NCBI RefSeq assembly: GCF_037975245.1
Contig: NC_092583.1
Span: 2,130,764 to 2,194,763, forward strand
Source: Apostichopus japonicus
Taxonomy: Eukaryota; Echinodermata; Holothuroidea; Aspidochirotida; Stichopodidae
Direction of reading: 5' to 3'
DNA: 64,000 bases
Shown one piece after another: positions 59,477 to 64,000 of this stretch. Below the pieces are notes generated by a model. It saw nothing but the letters and a program-made list of their open reading frames with translations, searched no databases and was not told the DNA's origin. Made by a program: the position numbers and the translations under genes. Each line of letters begins with the position of its first letter. Position 1 is the first letter of the stretch.

Positions 59477-61723
59477 TCATGAGATAACGCAAACCCCTTG
59501 TCCATCTGGGTCTCTCTTCAAAGGTATGTCTCCTTCATTCCGGTACATGACCCGGGGCCTTTTGACCCTCTCCTCCGAGTCTGAGTCCTGATGGTCCTCA
59601 CTGTTGGATGGCTCAACTCTGCCTCTCTTCTTCTCCATCCTCTCTTCATCCAGTAATGAGCGGATGGATGATTTGGTGCTCTCTTCCCCCGGTGAGCCCT
59701 CCGGATGCCCAACCTTTCTGGAATGACTTTTACAACTACAGCTCCTCTCGACATTTTGGAGGAGGCGTGACTTTTTCGAGTATACATGTCCAGCAGACCG
59801 ACTGCTGCAGTCCGAGCTACAAGATGTGGAGCGGTGTGATGCAGTCTGGGATGAGGGACTATCCCTCTGAGCAGGAGGCGGGCTGGCAGTCGTTAAAGAG
59901 GATTTAACTAAACCTGACGCCATACCAGGGATTGACCCACTGTGACCCCCCAGCTCACCGGACAGGGGACTGGGAGGGGTGATGCCACGGTTCTTTAACT
60001 TCCACTCGCTGTAGACATTCATGAGGAGAGCCACGCTAGGCCAATCAGCATCTGTGCTTCCGCTCGCATTAGCTAGACTCCTCTGGTATTCATCCTCTGT
60101 GATGGCGAGGTACCCAATGGGTGCTTGGGGGTTAATATGTCCGCTACCTTTTGACGACATGCTGCCCTCGTACACAGTACTACCCATTCCATTTTCACTT
60201 TCGCTACCACCTTCAGCGCCGCCACCACTATGCTTGCTAAACTGTCCATGGTGGATGCCGCGCCTACGTCGATAAGGCCTACGCTTCACCTTAAATGGTT
60301 CTTTGTTCTTTATTTCCCTAGGAGGGAGATCTAATAAGTCTGAAAATGTCTGCATGAAAGGGTTATGTTTCTGTTTTGGCTTCGGATCGGGTCTCGCAAG
60401 GATCCTCTCCAGGGAAAAGTCGGATGTCGAAGGTCGTTTCCTTCTCTCTGCCTCTGGCTCTTTCCCCTTCTGTGAACTGCAAGAGAGGTCCAACACCCCT
60501 TCACCGACCTCTCCCCCCTCCTGATACGCCCCACCCTCCGACTTGGAGGACGACGGTGGGAAACTAGACTGCGTGGAGGAAGGCCGATCGCTGCACGATT
60601 CGTCGGTGCTATTGCTTCCGCTGTCCCCGTCGCAGTACCCGTACGGCGGTTCCTCTATGCCGAAGACGTCATCCGAACTCGAGGGCATCGCGGACTGGCT
60701 ATCTGGGGTGGTGCTCTCGACCGCAGGGGAGAAGAACAGTGTGTCGATGCTCCTGGTCACACTCTGGGAGTCCTGCTTGATCTGTTGGTCGTAGTTTAGC
60801 AATGTCCTTCTCAATTTCTCCCTCAGCACGTCCAACAGAGATATCTTACCATTTTTGGCGACGCTGCTGCTCTCCGCCATCGTATGAGGAGAGATACTCT
60901 GGTGTTCACCATCCAGCGCAGGGTACGGACCCTGCGGGAAATTAGATCTCACGCTGCTCTCACTTAAGACTTTCTTGTCTGCCTGTTTCTCTCCGCCGCC
61001 TCTGGACTCATCCAAGAGTCTCTCCTGGAAAGCTTCGCTGCTCATCTTGAGCTGCCACTCTTTCACTACGTCTGCGTCGTTGGACTTGAGGCTCCGGTAG
61101 ATGGAGTCCTCCACGAAGCTGGCCAACCTGCGGCCCTGTTCGGTCCACTGCTGGCTGTTCGGTTGGTTCTTCAACAGTCTGGACGGGATCGGTTCAAACA
61201 GTTCCAGAGTGGACCGCTTGAAGCTCTCCGCTCCCTGTTCTTCGCTCGTACCACTCTCCTCCAACAGAGAATTCACAGAGGATACAAACTGGGAACTCCT
61301 GCTAAAGGAGCTTGGTTTACTACTGTCTGACGAGGACATTTTCGAATCTTTCTGACTCGAGTTGCCTTTCTCGTTAGGTATCTCTTTCAAGTATTTCTCC
61401 TGACCATCACACACAAGCTGGCAGGTGACAGTCCTTCCATCATTCATCTTCAAGACAAGTGTTTCCTCGCCTTTCTTCTTAAACGGTTTACCACCCCTGT
61501 TGATTCTTTCTTGATTCAGAGCAGCAGATGATGATGATGACGACGACAATAACTCATTGTCTTTCTCGCTACTATTGTTGTCTGTTGTGTTGGCCTCGGT
61601 GACCTTTGACGAGGAGCAAAGCGGATTGCAAGTTCTCACTGCTGAGCCTACAGGATGGTGGGGGGAAGGAGAATCGTTCCCAGTTAGTTTTGTCTCCCTC
61701 TGTACTTCAGGTTCCATTCTCAT
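59477..61723 (-). CDS. Unrecognised 748-residue Ser-rich protein with C-terminal CaaX
   Basis: One uninterrupted frame, closed upstream by an in-frame TGA two codons before the first ATG (61723). The second ATG (61717, context AGAATGG) is in a better setting and would give MEPEVQRE. An acceptor TTTTCACAG at 61,775 implies a leader intron. Visible parts: a short globular-looking segment (about 88-115, LVLKMNDGRTVTCQLVC); a Trp-containing helix (about 217-238, KEWQLKMSSEAFQERLL); a VLDLS motif (410-414) of the type bound by CtBP corepressors; DFSLERIL (435-442); NPFMQTFSDLL (454-464); an Arg-rich nuclear-localisation-type cluster (478-489); a WPSVALLMNVYSEWKLKNRG block (561-580); and the last four residues CVIS, a farnesylation-type CaaX box. 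The function is unknown; a nuclear co-regulator is an inference. Confidence 0.82.
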   Translation of the reverse strand: MRMEPEVQRETKLTGNDSPSPHHPVGSAVRTCNPLCSSSKVTEANTTDNNSSEKDNELLSSSSSSSAALNQERINRGGKPFKKKGEETLVLKMNDGRTVTCQLVCDGQEKYLKEIPNEKGNSSQKDSKMSSSDSSKPSSFSRSSQFVSSVNSLLEESGTSEEQGAESFKRSTLELFEPIPSRLLKNQPNSQQWTEQGRRLASFVEDSIYRSLKSNDADVVKEWQLKMSSEAFQERLLDESRGGGEKQADKKVLSESSVRSNFPQGPYPALDGEHQSISPHTMAESSSVAKNGKISLLDVLREKLRRTLLNYDQQIKQDSQSVTRSIDTLFFSPAVESTTPDSQSAMPSSSDDVFGIEEPPYGYCDGDSGSNSTDESCSDRPSSTQSSFPPSSSKSEGGAYQEGGEVGEGVLDLSCSSQKGKEPEAERRKRPSTSDFSLERILARPDPKPKQKHNPFMQTFSDLLDLPPREIKNKEPFKVKRRPYRRRRGIHHGQFSKHSGGGAEGGSESENGMGSTVYEGSMSSKGSGHINPQAPIGYLAITEDEYQRSLANASGSTDADWPSVALLMNVYSEWKLKNRGITPPSPLSGELGGHSGSIPGMASGLVKSSLTTASPPPAQRDSPSSQTASHRSTSCSSDCSSRSAGHVYSKKSRLLQNVERSCSCKSHSRKVGHPEGSPGEESTKSSIRSLLDEERMEKKRGRVEPSNSEDHQDSDSEERVKRPRVMYRNEGDIPLKRDPDGQGVCVIS

Positions 61724-61727
61724 CCAT
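61707..61727 (-). promoter_or_regulatory. Overlapping upstream ORF of the 748-residue gene
   Basis: An ATG four bases before the first main ATG opens a six-codon frame that ends at 61707 inside the main coding region. It would compete with the first ATG, and scanning could favour the second. Confidence 0.35.
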
Positions 61728-61914
61728 CAATCGTAGGTTTGGTTCTCAGTGCTCCAAGGCAAGAGTCCTGACAGCTGTGAAAATAATGGAAAATCCAACT
61801 TAACGGTAAGAAGCTACGCAGTCTTTCAACCCTGACCTTAAATACTGTCATGTCAATTGTGCATCAAAGAATGAGAGTACAGTGCCTACGAACGTATTAC
61901 TTGGTACAATCAAT

Positions 61915-63625
61915 TAGTGTTCAACCGATTATGCATAACAGAAGATACCGATTACCGATTATTTTTTTCATAATCGTACCGGTTCCGATTCCGATTATTT
62001 GAAAATGAGAAAATATCCCGTAGACCTATATACGAAATCGGCAATAAACTTTGACAGAAACAATTATTGTTGTGATTTTCCTGTTTCCTTTTGCTTCGTT
62101 GTTATACAAGGCTCTAAGGTATCATTTTGTATGTACCAAATTACCTCTGGAGTTTCTCGGAAAGAAATTTTTTTTTTTTTTAATTTAATTTAATTTTTAA
62201 TTTAATTTATTTATATATAATACGGAAATATGACATCCTACCTAGTCAGCACTGTGCTAAGCGAATGGCCTAACCACCTCGACGTAAATGTCACCTGTTA
62301 ATGGCTTGAAATGGGCTAAGAATAGTTACTCAAAATATCCATCTCAAAAAGTATCTCAGACAAACCATCCATCTTCAATCTTTACCAAAGTGTAAATTTT
62401 AATGACATATTGCCTTCATTCCGACATTATTTTGTACTTATTTTCAGTATTATACCGTTTATGAACGAATAGAAATGTTACGAACTTGAAGTTTAACATA
62501 CCTATTCCTTACCTATTTAACTCCATTCAGGTTCAATCAGAAAATATAAGCTTAGGCCAATCAAACTGAAAAGCAAATTGTACCATCGTAACTTGTTTAA
62601 AATTACTCTAAAATGTAATACCAGATTGATGTAAAGAAATAATAACAACTAGAAACTACTCCAATATAAAATATAACATTCCCTCTACAAGACATATCAC
62701 TTACAGTACCTTCCAAACAAATGCCTATTTCCAGCAAACTGAAAGTTGTAAAGTAAGCTATGCATTTTTTTTTTTGCAAACCGATGGTTAGGCTACATTT
62801 CCCATTGACTTAGTGTGGTTGTTAGACTAACATGTGGTCGAAGATTGCAGTTTCCGTGGATATTTTTATTTTTTATTTGCGACACAACTAGAGCGAATAA
62901 ACAGATGGCAAGGTTAGATTTCCATGCAGTTGACTTAGTGTGAAGTAAGGCTACCATGTGGTCGGAGATTTGTGATGATTTTAGGTTATTTTCGCTGGTA
63001 CTGAAATTGCTTCGTGCAGGCCGTAATTTGCCACGGGGAATTCCCGGTGATTGTGCGCCACCCTCTCGCACTGCTTGAAATGTGATGCGGGATGTGAAAA
63101 CTGTTTGCGCGATTCGCGCTGCAACTGCAATTCCTAGCTAAAGCAAACGCATGTCACAATTAATTTTACACAGACACCTGATATAACGAGGGCGATTTTC
63201 TTATATTTCTTTTTCGCACTCGTAATTGTGCTTTAGGAGGGCTTTTTAGCACTTGCGAGGGCGAATCGCCCATCACCCCCGCTTATTTTCGACCCTGTCA
63301 AGTTCATTCGTTAATTCGCGAAATTGGTATTGCTGCTATGCTTACTGTGCCAAGAAATTTGAAGTCACTAACCACGAGGGAAGCAAAATCGGCGACACTG
63401 GCAGCGTCTTATTTTAATATTTCGTATTAAAAGAACAAACCTAATACATCAGTTGATATTTTCAACTTCCATATTTTTTTGAATAATGATATTTTCACCT
63501 TCCATATGTTTTTGAATAATCGGTATGACATAACTGGTATTCCACGTAATTTTTACCGATTCCGATTATGTTACGATTATACAATATTCGTACCGATTCC
63601 GATTAGGTTAATCGTTTGAACACTA
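61915..63625. mobile_element. hAT-like non-autonomous element, 1.7 kb
   Basis: Inverted ends TAGTGTTCAACCGATTA and TAGTGTTCAAACGATTA match at 16 of 17 positions. Flanks CAATCAAT and CAATACAT agree at six of eight bases, as an aged 8-bp duplication would. Sub-terminal CGATTCCGATTAT motifs recur at both ends, as hAT transposases usually require. No intact transposase; the 92-codon frame at 62793-63071 lies inside and is not supported as a gene. Confidence 0.8.
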
Positions 63626-64000
63626 CAATACATTATGATTCACTACAAGGGTAAAACCATTCCAGCATCTTGGTTGGAAAACAATTAAATTTAAGGGACA
63701 ATTTTGAAGGACCATTTTCCTGGTGGACAACTGCATCTTGAGTTTTGGTTTTCAGAACAGTAACTTAAATATCAAATTCTAAAAGTATGTAACCAAAACA
63801 TAGAAAGAGCCAAATTTTTACCCTGTGGAAGAGATGTGTAGGTTTGGTGCATGGAACAGCCACTGTTAACGAACTGGTATAACTCCCCTTCAGTTGGATT
63901 TAATAAACCCTACCACGATTGTTATGTCATATAATTCAGTGCCTGGAAAGTGATGGAGGAGGGGGGCAATTAACCCTGTTACTGTACCTATTTTGCGGGT
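63626..64000. other. Right edge, nothing recognised
   Basis: AT-rich non-coding sequence without a recognisable gene or repeat. Confidence 0.5.

Noticed and set aside
1-64000. CRISPR arrays, operons or bacterial defence systems
   Set aside because: The window is intron-containing animal DNA; the tandem repeats are microsatellites and minisatellites without spacer structure.

Overview
This window is animal nuclear DNA: genes are split by GT-AG introns, coding exons are sparse, and the rest is AT-rich DNA full of SINE-like, hAT-like and TTAA-target transposon remnants, microsatellites and poly-C/poly-G runs. The gene set and repeat style suggest a marine invertebrate deuterostome (echinoderm-like), but the species cannot be fixed from sequence alone.

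Layout. (1) 716-10,108, minus strand: nine exons of a kinesin-9 gene (KIF9), from its start codon through the motor domain and into the stalk; the 3' part lies off the left edge. Its probable non-coding first exon ends near 12,006, with an X-box-like motif at 12,133. A 52-codon ORF of unknown function sits on the same strand at 10,829-10,987. (2) 16,321-26,809, plus strand: a two-exon gene for an unrecognised 743-residue, basic, mostly disordered, probably nuclear protein with three SUMO-type sites and repeated short helical motifs; its intron is 8.3 kb. (3) 26,810-38,500: gene-poor DNA holding four hAT-like non-autonomous elements with perfect 8-bp target duplications, a LINE 3' fragment, microsatellites and an inverted repeat. 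(4) 39,772-43,153, plus strand: a complete two-exon LRRD1 orthologue (867 residues, 24 leucine-rich repeats, C-terminal death-like domain), with an X-box-like site 1.2 kb upstream of its ATG. (5) 43,154-59,476: largely non-coding, with a candidate terminal exon at 52,679-52,816 (minus), a two-copy 100-bp duplication and an 80-bp higher-order minisatellite. (6) 59,477-61,723, minus strand: a large coding exon for an unrecognised 748-residue serine-rich protein with a basic nuclear-type region, a CtBP-type VLDLS motif and a C-terminal CaaX sequence (CVIS). (7) 61,915-63,625: a 1.7-kb hAT-like element.

How the genes relate. KIF9 is an axonemal kinesin, and LRRD1 in vertebrates is testis-biased as far as I recall; the RFX/X-box-like sites ahead of both fit a shared ciliary or sperm programme, which is inference. 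The two unrecognised proteins are similar in length, each has most of its coding in one exon, and three short motifs occur in the same order in both. They may be diverged paralogues and could be transcription co-regulators, but no known domain proves this.
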